Of a stretch of 64,000 bases of DNA, positions 16,561-25,151 are shown in pieces. The translations under genes were made by a program, and so were the position numbers. Numbering within the stretch: position 1 is the stretch's first letter; each line of letters starts with the position of its first letter. The DNA is from CAVSRC01 sp963743015 (GTDB taxonomy: Bacteria > Pseudomonadota > Alphaproteobacteria > Rhizobiales > Kaistiaceae): assembly GCA_963743015.1 (NCBI GenBank), contig CAVUOD010000004.1, positions 1-64,000 on the forward strand, written 5' to 3'. The notes beneath the pieces were generated by a model. The model had not been told where the DNA came from. It was given only the letters and a program-made list of their open reading frames with translations, and made no database searches.

Positions 16561-18833
16561 GCAAAGACAAACAGAACGGCCGGCAGAAGCCCGGCCTGCC
16601 TACCCGCGAACAGCTTCTCGCCTTCATCGCCGACCATCCCGGCGAGGCGGGAAAACGCGAGATCGCCCGCGCCTTCGGCATCACCGGCGCGGCACGCATT
16701 CCCCTGAAGGCCATGCTCAAGGAGCTGGCCAATGAAGGTTTGGTGGAGCGCCGCCACAAACGGCTGAAGCGCCCCGCCGACCTGCCCTCGGTGACGGTTC
16801 TGGAACTGACCGGCCGCGATGCCGACGGCGAGTTCCTGGCGCGGCCCGCCGAATGGTCGGATGCCGATGGCGGCCCGCCGCCGACCATCATCCTGGCGGC
16901 AACGCGCGACCGGCGCGGGCCGGCACCGGGCATCGGCGACCGCGTGCTCGCCCGACTGACTCCGACGGCCGAAGACGGCAGCATCTTCGAAGCGCGCGTC
17001 ATCAAGCTTCTCGAGAAGAAGCAGGTCGCAGTGCTCGGCGTCGTGCGCGACCTCCCCGAGGGCAGACAGATCGAGCCCGTCGACCGCAAGCAGCGCGTGA
17101 TGATCCTCGAGGCCGACCCGACCGGCAAGGCGAAGGAAGGCGATCTGGTTTCGGTGACCGTGGTCGGCTCGTCCCGCTACGGCCCGGCCCGCGCCCGCAT
17201 CGCCGAGGTCATCGGCTCGATGAAGAGCGAGAAGGCGGTCTCCATGATCGCCATCCACGCCCACGGCATCCCGCATGTCTTTTCGCACGCGGTCCTCGCC
17301 GAGGCCGATGCCGCCACGCCGGCGACCATGGATCACCGCGAGGACTGGCGCCAACTGCCGCTGGTCACCATCGATCCGCCCGACGCCAAGGACCACGACG
17401 ACGCGGTCCATGCCGAAGCGGACGCAGATCCCAAGAATCCCGGCGGCCACATCGTCACCGTCGCCATCGCCGACGTCTCCTGGCATGTGCGCCCCGGCAG
17501 CGCCATGGACCGCGAGGCGCTCTCCCGCGCCAACTCGGTCTATTTCCCCGACCGCGTCGTGCCCATGCTGCCCGAGCGCATCTCCAACGACCTGTGCTCG
17601 CTGCGCGAGGCCGAAGACCGGCCGGCGCTCGCCGTGCGCATGGTCTTCTCGGCCGACGGCCGCAAGCTGTCGCACCGCTTCCACCGGGTGATGATGCGTT
17701 CCGCCGCCAAGCTCTCCTACGCCGAAGCCCAGGAGGCCTTCGACGGCCGCGCCAAAATGCCGGAACCGCTGGCCGCCGCCCTTGCTTCGCTGTGGACGGC
17801 CTATCAGAGCCTCAAGCGCGGACGCGACGAGCGCGAGCCGCTGGAGCTCGACCTGCCCGAGCGCAAGGTGCTGGTCGCACCCGACGGGTCGATCGACCGC
17901 ATCGTCGTGCCCGAGCGGCTGGAAGCCCACCGCCTGATCGAGGAGTTCATGATCCAGGCGAACGTGGCCGCGGCCGAGACGCTGGAGGCGCGCAAGTCGC
18001 CGCTGGTCTACCGCATCCACGATTCGCCCTCGATGGCCAAGCTCGAGGGCCTGCGCGACTTCCTCAAGTCGATCGAGCTGTCGCTGCCCAAGGGTGGCAA
18101 TCTGAGACCCGCCCAGTTCAACCGGCTGCTCGACCGGGTCGAGGAGACCGAGAACGGGCCTCTGCTAAGCGAGGTCGTGCTGCGCACCCAGGCCCAGGCC
18201 GAATACAGCCCCGAGAACATCGGGCACTTCGGGCTCAACCTGCGCCGCTACGCCCACTTCACCTCGCCCATCCGCCGCTATGCCGACCTCATCGTCCACC
18301 GCGCGCTGGTGCGCTCGCTGAAGCTCGGCCCCGGCGGCCTGCCCGACGGCATCGAGGGTGAGTTGCCTGAGATCGCGGCGAAGATTTCCGCCGCCGAGCG
18401 CCGCGCCATGGCGGCCGAGCGCGACACCATCGACCGGCTGGTCGCCCACTGGCTTGCCGACCGCGTCGGCGCCACCTTCAACGGACGCATTTCCGGCGTC
18501 ACCCGCGCCGGCCTGTTCGTCAAGTTGAACGACACCGGCGCCGACGGTTTCGTGCCCATGCGCTCGCTGGGTTCGGACTATTTCCACTACGACGAGGCGC
18601 GTCACGCGGTGATCGGCACGCGCTCGGGCGAGATGCACCGGCTGGGCGACGCGGTCGAGGTCGAACTGGTGGAAGCGGTGCCGCTGGCCGGTGCGCTGCG
18701 CTTCGAATTGCTCAGCGAGGGCCGTGTGCTGCCGCGCAAGGAGCGGCCGGAACCGAATGCCGGGCGCGGGCGCCAGAAGCGCCGCCCGGCATTGGCGAAG
18801 GACAACCGCAAGAAGCCGGCGCGCCACCGTTAG
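16557..18833 (+). CDS. rnr: ribonuclease R
   Basis: 758 aa from a TTG start (16557) overlapping the previous stop; the longer open frame upstream is a shadow of the TPR gene. The N-terminus (PTREQLLAFIADHPGEAGKR) is a winged helix, followed by cold-shock OB domains. The RNB catalytic domain has the Asp-rich motif DPPDAKDHDDAVHAE and later GLNLRRYAHFTSPIRRYADL. An S1 domain is near the C-terminus (FNGRISGVTRAGLFVKL), then a basic tail. The enzyme is a 3'-5' exoribonuclease that degrades structured RNA, rRNA and tmRNA-tagged messages. Confidence 0.95.
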   Translation: MSKDKQNGRQKPGLPTREQLLAFIADHPGEAGKREIARAFGITGAARIPLKAMLKELANEGLVERRHKRLKRPADLPSVTVLELTGRDADGEFLARPAEWSDADGGPPPTIILAATRDRRGPAPGIGDRVLARLTPTAEDGSIFEARVIKLLEKKQVAVLGVVRDLPEGRQIEPVDRKQRVMILEADPTGKAKEGDLVSVTVVGSSRYGPARARIAEVIGSMKSEKAVSMIAIHAHGIPHVFSHAVLAEADAATPATMDHREDWRQLPLVTIDPPDAKDHDDAVHAEADADPKNPGGHIVTVAIADVSWHVRPGSAMDREALSRANSVYFPDRVVPMLPERISNDLCSLREAEDRPALAVRMVFSADGRKLSHRFHRVMMRSAAKLSYAEAQEAFDGRAKMPEPLAAALASLWTAYQSLKRGRDEREPLELDLPERKVLVAPDGSIDRIVVPERLEAHRLIEEFMIQANVAAAETLEARKSPLVYRIHDSPSMAKLEGLRDFLKSIELSLPKGGNLRPAQFNRLLDRVEETENGPLLSEVVLRTQAQAEYSPENIGHFGLNLRRYAHFTSPIRRYADLIVHRALVRSLKLGPGGLPDGIEGELPEIAAKISAAERRAMAAERDTIDRLVAHWLADRVGATFNGRISGVTRAGLFVKLNDTGADGFVPMRSLGSDYFHYDEARHAVIGTRSGEMHRLGDAVEVELVEAVPLAGALRFELLSEGRVLPRKERPEPNAGRGRQKRRPALAKDNRKKPARHR

Positions 18834-18844
18834 GCGACGATTCC

Positions 18845-18955
18845 GTAGCCCGGATCGGGCGGAGCGCAATCCGGAACGGCCGTTCGCCCCGCATTTCGCG
18901 GGCGTTTTTCCGCCGGCGCACCGACGATGCGCCCCGGTGGCTCCGCGCCGGCTAC
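18845..18955. repeat. palindromic intergenic element bounded by GTAGCC/GGCTAC
   Basis: GTAGCC at 18845-18850 is matched by GGCTAC at 18950-18955, and the start (GTAGCCCGGATCGGGCGGAG) is like the GTAGCCCGGATG-type repeats found in intergenic regions of many proteobacteria. The terminator hairpin below lies inside it. Confidence 0.45.
18886..18909 (+). terminator. putative intrinsic terminator after rnr
   Basis: CCCGC (18888-18892), loop ATTTC-like, GCGGG (18898-18902), then a TTTTT run at 18905-18909. Placed about 55 bases after the rnr stop. Confidence 0.5.
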
Positions 18956-19043
18956 CCCCGCGACACGCTGCCGCCGGCGCTTGATCCTGACGGGCCGGCC
19001 GCCTACTTTGTAATTACTTCAGGAAACGGCGACAGAGGCGACC

Positions 19044-19487
19044 ATGCCCGTTGAGATCACGACACCGGAGGCGGAAGAGCCGCGCTCGCGCTGGCAGTCG
19101 GTCAGGCGCGGCTTCGCCTGCCGCTGCCCGCATTGCGGCGAAGGCCAGCTTTTCCGCGCCTACCTCAAGCCGGTCGAGACCTGTTCGGTGTGCGGCGAAG
19201 ACCTCAGCCATCAGCGCGCCGACGATTTTCCGCCCTACATCACCATGGTTCTGACCGGCCACATCCTCGTCCCGCTGATGTTGACCGTGCAGATGTTCAC
19301 CGATTTCTCGGTCACCACCTATCTCGCCATCTACCTGCCGCTCACCGTGATTGCGGTCTTCGGGCTGATGCAGCCGGTCAAGGGCGCGGTGATCGGCCTG
19401 CAATGGGCGCTGCGCATGCACGGCTTCGACGGCCGCGCCAACCCGGACGCGCCGCCCGAAGGCTTCATGCCGGACGCATCGTCCTGA
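19044..19487 (+). CDS. DUF983 zinc-ribbon membrane protein
   Basis: 147 aa. The N-terminus has a paired-cysteine zinc ribbon, CRCPHCGEGQLF, with a second pair, CSVCGEDLS, near residues 52-60. Two hydrophobic helices follow (ITMVLTGHILVPLMLTV and LAIYLPLTVIAVFGLM). DUF983 is widespread in alphaproteobacteria and lies near cytochrome oxidase or RNA genes in some genomes; its function is unknown. It is followed 74 bases later by rpmG. Confidence 0.85.
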   Translation: MPVEITTPEAEEPRSRWQSVRRGFACRCPHCGEGQLFRAYLKPVETCSVCGEDLSHQRADDFPPYITMVLTGHILVPLMLTVQMFTDFSVTTYLAIYLPLTVIAVFGLMQPVKGAVIGLQWALRMHGFDGRANPDAPPEGFMPDASS

Positions 19488-19561
19488 CCAAGCCAATGCT
19501 TGACATTCTGGCCGCCAAACCTACTGTGCCGGCCAATCCCTGAACGTCCGAGGAATGCGTC

Positions 19562-19729
19562 ATGGCCAAGGCCACCACCATCAAGATCAAGCTTCTCAGC
19601 TCGGCCGACACCGGCTCGTTCTACGTCACCAAGAAGAACTCGCGCACCAAGACCGACAAGATGGTGATGAAGAAATACGACCCGGTCGTGCGCAAGCACG
19701 TCGAGTTCCGCGAGACCAAGATCAAGTAG
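19562..19729 (+). CDS. rpmG: 50S ribosomal protein L33
   Basis: 55 aa, too short for a typical open-frame cutoff but unmistakable: MAKATTIKIKLLSSADTGSF at the start and VRKHVEFRETKIK at the end. This is the type without the CxxC zinc-binding pairs, the form usual in proteobacteria. It is preceded by GTCCGAGGAAT and followed by a strong terminator at 19817-19846. Confidence 0.97.
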   Translation: MAKATTIKIKLLSSADTGSFYVTKKNSRTKTDKMVMKKYDPVVRKHVEFRETKIK

Positions 19730-19816
19730 CGGGCCGCCGCAATCGGTCGCAACCCAGGAGTGTAGAAGCGCCCTGCGGCGTCGTGCGACAAGACTGCAAG
19801 TGCCGGACCTGGAACG

Positions 19817-19846
19817 AAAAAAGCACCGCTTTCGCGGTGCTTTTTC
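19817..19846 (+). terminator. intrinsic terminator after rpmG
   Basis: GCACCGC (19823-19829), loop TTTC, GCGGTGC (19834-19840), with an A-run before and TTTTT after (19841-19845). A textbook terminator, potentially active on both strands. Confidence 0.85.
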
Positions 19847-19882
19847 CGATTCTGGCGGCATCAAGACCGGCCAGGAAAGAGT

Positions 19883-19939
19883 GGCCGGTCCAGAACGGGT
19901 TTGTACGAGGAGGCCACTCAATCCGTTCTGGAACCGGCC
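19883..19939. repeat. long imperfect inverted repeat downstream of rpmG
   Basis: GGCCGGTCCAGAACGG (19883-19898) is complemented by CCGTTCTGGAACCGGCC (19923-19939) with one extra base. GTGGCC (19881-19886) can alternatively pair with GGCCAC (19912-19917). The rest of the gap to pleD (to 20207) becomes AT-rich near 20125-20200, and I see no gene in it. Confidence 0.5.
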
Positions 19940-20207
19940 GACCCCGCGGACCCAGGAGATGCGGCGGACCTGAGCACTCCGCAGGGTTTCGGTAATCTCA
20001 AAGCTGTCACAGAAGAGCCGACTGCGCCGAAATATCGCCCTGCCCCAAGACGATCACCCGGCCGGCCTCTGCGATCAGGCAACACCAACATACCGCCAAC
20101 CGCGCATTTGACCAATCGGCCAACTGAAAGTTTTACGCAAAACGCATTTCTTAGTAAAGTATTAGCGTTAATTCTTTGGCTTAAGAATTCCGTTCAACCA
20201 TAGCGCG

Positions 20208-21578
20208 TCAGGCGGCCGCGGCGACCACGCGATTGCGTCCGTGGCGCTTGGCGAGATAGAGCGCGGCATCGGCACGCTTGACCAGTTCGTCGGCCGTGTC
20301 GTCGGGAGACGACAGCGAACAGATGCCGATGGAGACGGTGACGCCGATGCTGGCTCCGACCTCTCCGGTGGCAAAGGCCTCGCCGGCGATCTTCTGGCGC
20401 AGACGCTCGCCGACAAGCAGTGCGAGCGCGGCGTCGGTGTCGGGCATGGCAATCACGAACTCTTCGCCACCAAGCCGGCAGGCGAGATCGATGCCGCGCA
20501 CGGCCTTGCGCACGCGGCGCGAAAATTCGCGCAGCACTTCGTCGCCGGCGGCATGGCCGTAAGTGTCGTTGATGCTCTTGAAGTGATCGATGTCGAGGAT
20601 GAGCACCGAGAGCGGCCTCTCGCGCGCCGACGCCTGTTGGACGAGCGTCGCCAGATGACGCTCGAGGTAGCGTCGGTTGTGCAGACCGGTGAGACCGTCG
20701 GTGACTGCCATCTCCATGGTCGACTGAACGCTGTCGCGCAAACGATCGGAGAAACGCTTGCGCCGGATCTGGGTGCGCACCCGCGCCTGCATCTCGTTGC
20801 GGTCGATCGGCCTGACGAGATAGTCGTTGACGCCGAGGTCGAGCGCCCGCATCAGCCGGACATTGTCTTCCGGATCGACGACCACGAGGATCGGCAGGGC
20901 GCGCGTGCGGTCGAGCGAGCGCAGATGCGAGCACAGCCTGAGCCCGTCGATCTGCTTCAGGTTGAGGCTGATGACGACCAGGTCGCAATCGCCTTCGGCG
21001 GCGCGAAACAGCGCTTCCTGGGGGTCGTCCTCATGGTCCACCTGGCACAGCGGCACCAGCGCCTGCTTGACGCGGTCGACGGTTGCCGGCGAATCGTCGA
21101 CCAGCAGAACCTTGCCGCCCTCTTCCACCAGGCTGGTCGGATCGAGCACGTCCTCCAGGCCGAGTTCGCTCGACGTGGCTGCCCGCATCATCAGCTCGTC
21201 GGTCAGCGTCTTCAGCCGCACCAGGCTCTTGACCCGGGTGATCAGCGCAATGTCGTTGACCGGCTTGGTGAGAAAATCGTCGGCGCCGGCTTCGAGCCCG
21301 GCCACGCGGTCGGACGGCTGGTCGAGCGCGGTGATGATGATGACCGGGATCTGTGCCGTGCGCGGATTGGTCTTCAACCGCCGGCAGACTTCGAGGCCGT
21401 CCATTCCCGGCATCATGACATCGAGCAGGATGATGTCGCACTGGCCCTGCTCGCAGATGGCGATCGCCTGCGGCCCGTTGGTAGCTGTCACGACCTCGAA
21501 ATATTCCGCCGCCAGCCGCGCCTCGAGCAGCTTGATGTTGGTAACGATGTCATCGACGACGAGGACGCGTGCGGTCAT
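20208..21578 (-). CDS. pleD: PleD-like response regulator diguanylate cyclase
   Basis: 456 aa. REC1 has the phosphoacceptor Asp53 in DIILLDVMMPGMDG. The second REC (about residues 155-275) is degenerate: where the Asp would be it reads LVVISLNLKQIDG. The C-terminal GGDEF domain carries GGEEF at residues 370-374 with an RxxD inhibitory site (RGID) just before it. This REC-REC-GGEEF order is that of Caulobacter PleD, which makes c-di-GMP at the stalked pole. It lies 15 bases after divK on the same strand, the conserved divK-pleD operon. Confidence 0.95.
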   Translation of the reverse strand: MTARVLVVDDIVTNIKLLEARLAAEYFEVVTATNGPQAIAICEQGQCDIILLDVMMPGMDGLEVCRRLKTNPRTAQIPVIIITALDQPSDRVAGLEAGADDFLTKPVNDIALITRVKSLVRLKTLTDELMMRAATSSELGLEDVLDPTSLVEEGGKVLLVDDSPATVDRVKQALVPLCQVDHEDDPQEALFRAAEGDCDLVVISLNLKQIDGLRLCSHLRSLDRTRALPILVVVDPEDNVRLMRALDLGVNDYLVRPIDRNEMQARVRTQIRRKRFSDRLRDSVQSTMEMAVTDGLTGLHNRRYLERHLATLVQQASARERPLSVLILDIDHFKSINDTYGHAAGDEVLREFSRRVRKAVRGIDLACRLGGEEFVIAMPDTDAALALLVGERLRQKIAGEAFATGEVGASIGVTVSIGICSLSSPDDTADELVKRADAALYLAKRHGRNRVVAAAA

Positions 21579-21593
21579 TCGGGCGGCCTTTTT

Positions 21594-21965
21594 TCACGCG
21601 TCGCCGATATAGGATTTGACGGTCTCGATGAACTTGGCGACGGAGATCGGCTTGGACAGATACGCTTCGCAGCCGCCCTGACGGATGCGCTCCTCGTCAC
21701 CCTTCATGGCGAAGGCGGTCACCGCGATCACCGGAATCGCCCGCAGCTCGTCGTCCTCCTTGATCCATTTGGTCACCTCCAGCCCGGAGACCTCCGGCAG
21801 CTGGATGTCCATGAGGATCAGATCGGGCCTATGCTCGCGCGCAAGGTCAATCGCCTCGAGCCCGTTGCGGGTCTGCACGATGTCATACCCGTTCGCCTCA
21901 AGCAGGTCGTGAAAGAGCTTCATGTTGAGTTCGTTGTCCTCAACGACCAACACGGTCTTCGCCAT
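21594..21965 (-). CDS. divK: cell-cycle single-domain response regulator DivK
   Basis: 123 aa receiver domain only. It starts MAKTVLVVEDNELNMKLFHD, has phosphoacceptor Asp53 in LILMDIQLPEVSG and Lys in YLSKPISV. DivK tunes the CckA-ChpT-CtrA phosphorelay through DivJ/PleC. ATG 21965 is chosen because the family starts here; the open frame upstream to 22211 is antisense to the DUF3572 gene. First gene of the divK-pleD operon. Confidence 0.95.
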   Translation of the reverse strand: MAKTVLVVEDNELNMKLFHDLLEANGYDIVQTRNGLEAIDLAREHRPDLILMDIQLPEVSGLEVTKWIKEDDELRAIPVIAVTAFAMKGDEERIRQGGCEAYLSKPISVAKFIETVKSYIGDA

Positions 21966-22068
21966 CGGGGTGATCCTGTGATCGGCATGCCCCCTGTGAA
22001 AAGTGACAGGGGCAGCGATTCCGGCTCTCTTCAAAAATCTAAGACCCATTTGTTTCGGAAACGCAAAT

Positions 22069-22350
22069 ATGGCCTTCAAAAAACGAACGGATTCCGGCCG
22101 CGAAAAGGCTGAAATGGTGGCCATCGGCGCGCTCGCCTTCCTTGCCTCACAACCCGAGGCGGCAACGCGCTTCCTGCGGCTCACCGGCCTGCGCCCGGAA
22201 AGCCTGCGCAACGCCGTCGCCGAGCCCGGCTTCCTCGCCGGTCTGCTCGACTATTTTCTCGCCAACGAGGCACTGCTCGTCGACTATGCCGAGGACGCCG
22301 GCATCGCGCCGGAAGAGATCGTCCGCGCGCGGGCTGCACTGGAACAATGA
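22069..22350 (+). CDS. DUF3572 family protein
   Basis: 93 aa, helical. The core KAEMVAIGALAFLASQPEAA and LDYFLANEALLVDYAEDAGI is that of DUF3572, an alphaproteobacterial family that often flanks divK. No catalytic residues are apparent. It is divergent from divK (103 bases between starts) and overlaps the following GNAT gene by ATGA, so the two are co-translated. Function unknown; the conserved position suggests a link to cell-cycle control. Confidence 0.8.
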   Translation: MAFKKRTDSGREKAEMVAIGALAFLASQPEAATRFLRLTGLRPESLRNAVAEPGFLAGLLDYFLANEALLVDYAEDAGIAPEEIVRARAALEQ

Positions 22351-22985
22351 CTGAAAATCAAGCAGGCACGATACCCCTGGTGCTCGACGGCTATACCGAT
22401 CTGCCGCCGGGCAAGATCGCCAATGTCGTCACCTATCTCGAACGCAGGCCGCCCGCCGCGGCGCCGGCCCCCCTGCCCGGCTTTGCCATCCGCCACGTCG
22501 AGAAGCCGGGCCTCGCCTGGTATCGCGACCTCTATCGCCGCATCGGCGAGAACTGGCTGTGGTTCTCCATGGCGGTGATGCCCGACGACAAGCTCGCCGC
22601 CATCCTCAACGACCCGGCCACCGTCGTGCTCGCCCTCGAACAGGACGGGCGCGCCACCGGACTGGCCGAACTGAGCTTCGCCATCCCCGGCGAAGTCGAG
22701 GTCGTCATGTTCGGGGTCGTGCCGGAGGCGACCGGCACCGGCGCCGCCCGGGCGCTGATAAGCGCGGCACTGGCCCAAACCGTGCGGCCGGGCATCGAGC
22801 GCGTATGGCTGCATACCTGCAGCTTCGACCACCCGGCCGCGGTGCGCTTCTATCTCGGCCACGGCTTTCGCGCCTTCAAGTTCGCCATCGAGGTCAGCGA
22901 CGACCCGCGCCTGACCGGCCACCTGCCGCGGCACGCGGCGCGGCACGTTGCGCTGATCGATCCGGGTGAACGGAAGGAGGATTGA
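22347..22985 (+). CDS. GNAT-family N-acetyltransferase
   Basis: 212 aa. Acetyl-CoA-binding motif A is VPEATGTGAARALISAAL (about residues 130-147). The following VWLHTCSFDHPAAVRFYLGH and GFRAFKF are the usual GNAT C-terminal strand and helix with the Tyr. The N-terminal 45 residues (DLPPGKIANVVTYLERR) are an extension seen in alphaproteobacterial homologues. Substrate unknown. Co-translated with the DUF3572 gene. Confidence 0.8.
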   Translation: MTENQAGTIPLVLDGYTDLPPGKIANVVTYLERRPPAAAPAPLPGFAIRHVEKPGLAWYRDLYRRIGENWLWFSMAVMPDDKLAAILNDPATVVLALEQDGRATGLAELSFAIPGEVEVVMFGVVPEATGTGAARALISAALAQTVRPGIERVWLHTCSFDHPAAVRFYLGHGFRAFKFAIEVSDDPRLTGHLPRHAARHVALIDPGERKED

Positions 22986-23004
22986 AGTCGGCTTGCGCCC
23001 GTCT

Positions 23005-23394
23005 CTAGCGGGCCACTGCGAGGCCGCGGTGCTGGCCGGCGTGAGCGGTGCTCTTCTCGACCATGCCGTCGCGCTCGGCGATCGCTTCCGCCTTCTCCAG
23101 CTCGGCCACTGCCTCGTCGCGCTCGGCCACCGCGGCGGCAAGCTGCGCCCTGAGATCCTCGGCCGAGGTCTTGAGATTATCGCGCCGCTGCATCGCCGCC
23201 TTGGCGAAGGTCGGATAGGCGAAGTGCCCGACATCGTGGATGCCCGAGCGCTCCTGCTCGGCGAGAATCTGGTCGTCGAGGTCCTTCGCCATCCGCTCGA
23301 ACTCGGCGATCATTGTCTCGATCTGTGCCACCTGCCGCTTCTTTTCGTCGGCATGGAACCGCTTGAGACGGATCAGACTGTCGCGCGACTTCAT
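23005..23394 (-). CDS. fliJ: FliJ-like flagellar export chaperone
   Basis: 129 aa, almost entirely charged helix: SRDSLIRLKRFHADEKKRQV, then a long coiled coil to residue about 110 (RDEAVAELEKAEAIAERDG). This length, the R-F-x(2)-D-E-K-x-R start and its place divergent from ctrA match the FliJ-like gene of Rhizobiales. FliJ assists the FliI ATPase in flagellar protein export. No other flagellar gene lies in the window, so the assignment rests on sequence pattern and position. Confidence 0.65.
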   Translation of the reverse strand: MKSRDSLIRLKRFHADEKKRQVAQIETMIAEFERMAKDLDDQILAEQERSGIHDVGHFAYPTFAKAAMQRRDNLKTSAEDLRAQLAAAVAERDEAVAELEKAEAIAERDGMVEKSTAHAGQHRGLAVAR

Positions 23395-23823
23395 TTCCAG
23401 AGCACTCCTTCGGGCTTCACGAGAGGCGCCGGTTTTCGATGCCTGCCACGAGCGGATTCGCTGAGGCGCCCAAGCCGCGGCACCGGTCGCTAACCGTTCG
23501 TTTACTTCTCGCGTTAATCATGGCTGACGATGGTTTAATTCGCGGTAAACCGAACCCATCGGATTTTGTCGGTGAACCGTGAGTCTTCTGAATCACTTAG
23601 GCGCGTTTGTTCAACGTGGTTAACGAAGTGTGAAGAAATGGAACTCGCTACCAGCTCGACGTCCGGCGCAACTTGTTGCGATTCAACGATTAAACAGCTT
23701 GTGCCGGCAAAACAGAGTTTGTTAACCATTGGTTGGTAGCGTTTCGAATCGGGGTTAACCGTTCCTTCGTGCCGGCGGCGTTGGGGCCGGTGCGCCAAGC
23801 CCGGAAAGGCCAGGGGGATTGGC
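23395..23823. promoter_or_regulatory. ctrA/fliJ divergent regulatory region with GANTC and TTAACC motifs
   Basis: 429 bases without a gene. Four GANTC sites (CcrM methylation targets) occur at 23581-23585, 23590-23594, 23680-23684 and 23746-23750. CtrA-type half sites include TTAACCAT at 23722-23729, TTAACC at 23755-23760, TTAATCAT at 23514-23521 and further TTAA cores at 23535, 23620 and 23690. In Caulobacter the ctrA promoters are controlled by CcrM methylation, GcrA and CtrA itself, so this layout fits autoregulation. Confidence 0.65.
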
Positions 23824-24525
23824 ATGCGTGTTCTATTAATCGAGGACGACAGCGCCACTGCGCAGAGCATCGAACTGATGCTCAAGTCCGAGAATTTCAA
23901 CGTCTATACGACCGACCTCGGTGAGGAAGGTGTCGACCTCGGCAAGCTCTACGACTACGACATCATTCTCCTGGATCTGAACCTGCCCGACATGTCGGGC
24001 TACGAGGTGCTGCGCACGTTGCGCCTGGCGAAGGTAAAGACCCCGATCCTCATCCTCTCCGGCCTCGCCGGCATCGAGGACAAGGTTCGCGGCCTCGGCT
24101 TCGGTGCCGACGACTACATGACCAAGCCGTTCCACAAGGACGAACTGGTCGCGCGCATCCACGCCATCGTGCGTCGTTCCAAGGGCCACGCCCAGTCGGT
24201 CATCACCACCGGCGACCTCACCGTCAACCTCGACACCAAGACCGTGGAGGTCAACGGCCAGCGCGTGCATCTGACCGGCAAGGAATACCAGATGCTCGAG
24301 CTCTTATCGCTGCGCAAGGGCACGACGCTGACCAAGGAGATGTTCCTGAACCATCTCTACGGCGGCATGGACGAACCTGAACTGAAGATTATCGACGTGT
24401 TCATCTGCAAGCTGCGCAAGAAGCTCGCAGCCGCTACCGGCGGTCAGAACTACATCGAGACCGTATGGGGCCGTGGCTACGTGCTGCGCGAGCCGGACGA
24501 GCACGAGATCCGCGAAAGCGCCTGA
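23824..24525 (+). CDS. ctrA: cell-cycle master regulator CtrA
   Basis: 233 aa OmpR-type response regulator. The receiver starts MRVLLIEDDSATAQSIELML, has phosphoacceptor Asp51 in DIILLDLNLPDMSGYEV and Lys in YMTKPFHKDELVARI. The winged-helix domain has LTGKEYQMLELLSLRKGTTL and IIDVFICKLRKKL, near identical to known CtrA. It binds TTAA-N7-TTAA sites and controls replication initiation, division and motility. The C-terminus ends RESA, close to the hydrophobic tail used for ClpXP turnover in Caulobacter. Confidence 0.97.
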   Translation: MRVLLIEDDSATAQSIELMLKSENFNVYTTDLGEEGVDLGKLYDYDIILLDLNLPDMSGYEVLRTLRLAKVKTPILILSGLAGIEDKVRGLGFGADDYMTKPFHKDELVARIHAIVRRSKGHAQSVITTGDLTVNLDTKTVEVNGQRVHLTGKEYQMLELLSLRKGTTLTKEMFLNHLYGGMDEPELKIIDVFICKLRKKLAAATGGQNYIETVWGRGYVLREPDEHEIRESA

Positions 24526-24571
24526 TCGGATTGCCGTCCGCGCCTTTCACCCCCCATGGCGCGGAAACATG

Positions 24572-24606
24572 CGAAAGCCCCGCTACCCTCCCGGCGGGGC
24601 TTTTGC
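24572..24606 (+). terminator. intrinsic terminator after ctrA
   Basis: AAAGCCCCGC (24574-24583), loop TACCCTCCC-like, GGCGGGGCTTTT (24593-24604). Strong stem with A- and T-runs on each side, so it may serve ctrA and the convergent response regulator gene. Confidence 0.85.
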
Positions 24607-24677
24607 TTTATGCGGGCAAGGCAAATGGTGAACGGTGCGCGGCAGCTCTCCACACCCACCAGTCGCTGATCGCCGCC

Positions 24678-25043
24678 CTACAGCAGCCCGACCTCGTGGA
24701 GCTTGGCCTCGACCAGCGTGCGGTCGAAAGGCTTGAGGATGTAGTCGTCGACGCCGGCCCTCAGCGCCTTGGCGATCTGGGCGACGTCGGCCTCGCTGAC
24801 GCAGTAGAGCACCTTGGGATCGCGCCCGTGGTCGAGCTTGCGCAGGCTGGCCACCACCTCGATGCCTTCCATGGCAGGCAGGTGCCAGTCGAGCAGGATC
24901 ATGTCGGGCATGGTGCGCCGGCACATTTCGATCGCCTGGCTGCCATCCTCGGCTTCTGCCACGGTGAAGTCGAAGCCCTCGAATATGCGCCGCGCGACCT
25001 TGCGGACCACGCTGGAATCATCGACGACAAGGCAGTGTTTCAT
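24678..25043 (-). CDS. CheY-like single-domain response regulator
   Basis: 121 aa receiver domain. Acidic pair at VVDDSSVVRKVA, phosphoacceptor Asp52 in MILLDWHLPAMEG and Lys in YILKPFDRTL. It lies directly after chpT on the same strand (108 bases), an arrangement seen around chpT/ctrA in many alphaproteobacteria, which suggests a place in the CckA-ChpT phosphorelay. A TTAACCAT CtrA-type half site is present 72 bases upstream. It is not CpdR by sequence. Confidence 0.85.
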   Translation of the reverse strand: MKHCLVVDDSSVVRKVARRIFEGFDFTVAEAEDGSQAIEMCRRTMPDMILLDWHLPAMEGIEVVASLRKLDHGRDPKVLYCVSEADVAQIAKALRAGVDDYILKPFDRTLVEAKLHEVGLL

Positions 25044-25114
25044 GGCCTTCCCCGCAAATTGCGCGGGCCGCGAAAGCGGCCCGTCAAGCGTGGATGGTGA
25101 CAGTCTACGGCGCG

Positions 25115-25122
25115 ATGGTTAA
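25115..25122 (-). promoter_or_regulatory. candidate CtrA half site upstream of the CheY-like gene
   Basis: ATGGTTAA on the plus strand, that is TTAACCAT reading toward the response regulator gene, in the 108-base gap after chpT. The same octamer occurs upstream of ctrA at 23722. TTAACCAT is a known CtrA-associated octamer in alphaproteobacteria. Confidence 0.45.
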
Positions 25123-25151
25123 CGCCCCGTGACAGGCGCGGACCGGCCGCG

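Noticed and set aside
16026..18020. 664-aa minus-strand open frame
   Set aside because: Antisense to rnr and the TPR gene; no recognisable domain.
19901..20203. 100-aa plus-strand open frame after rpmG
   Set aside because: It begins within the inverted repeat, has no clear ribosome binding site and shows no domain; it lies in a region that becomes AT-rich.
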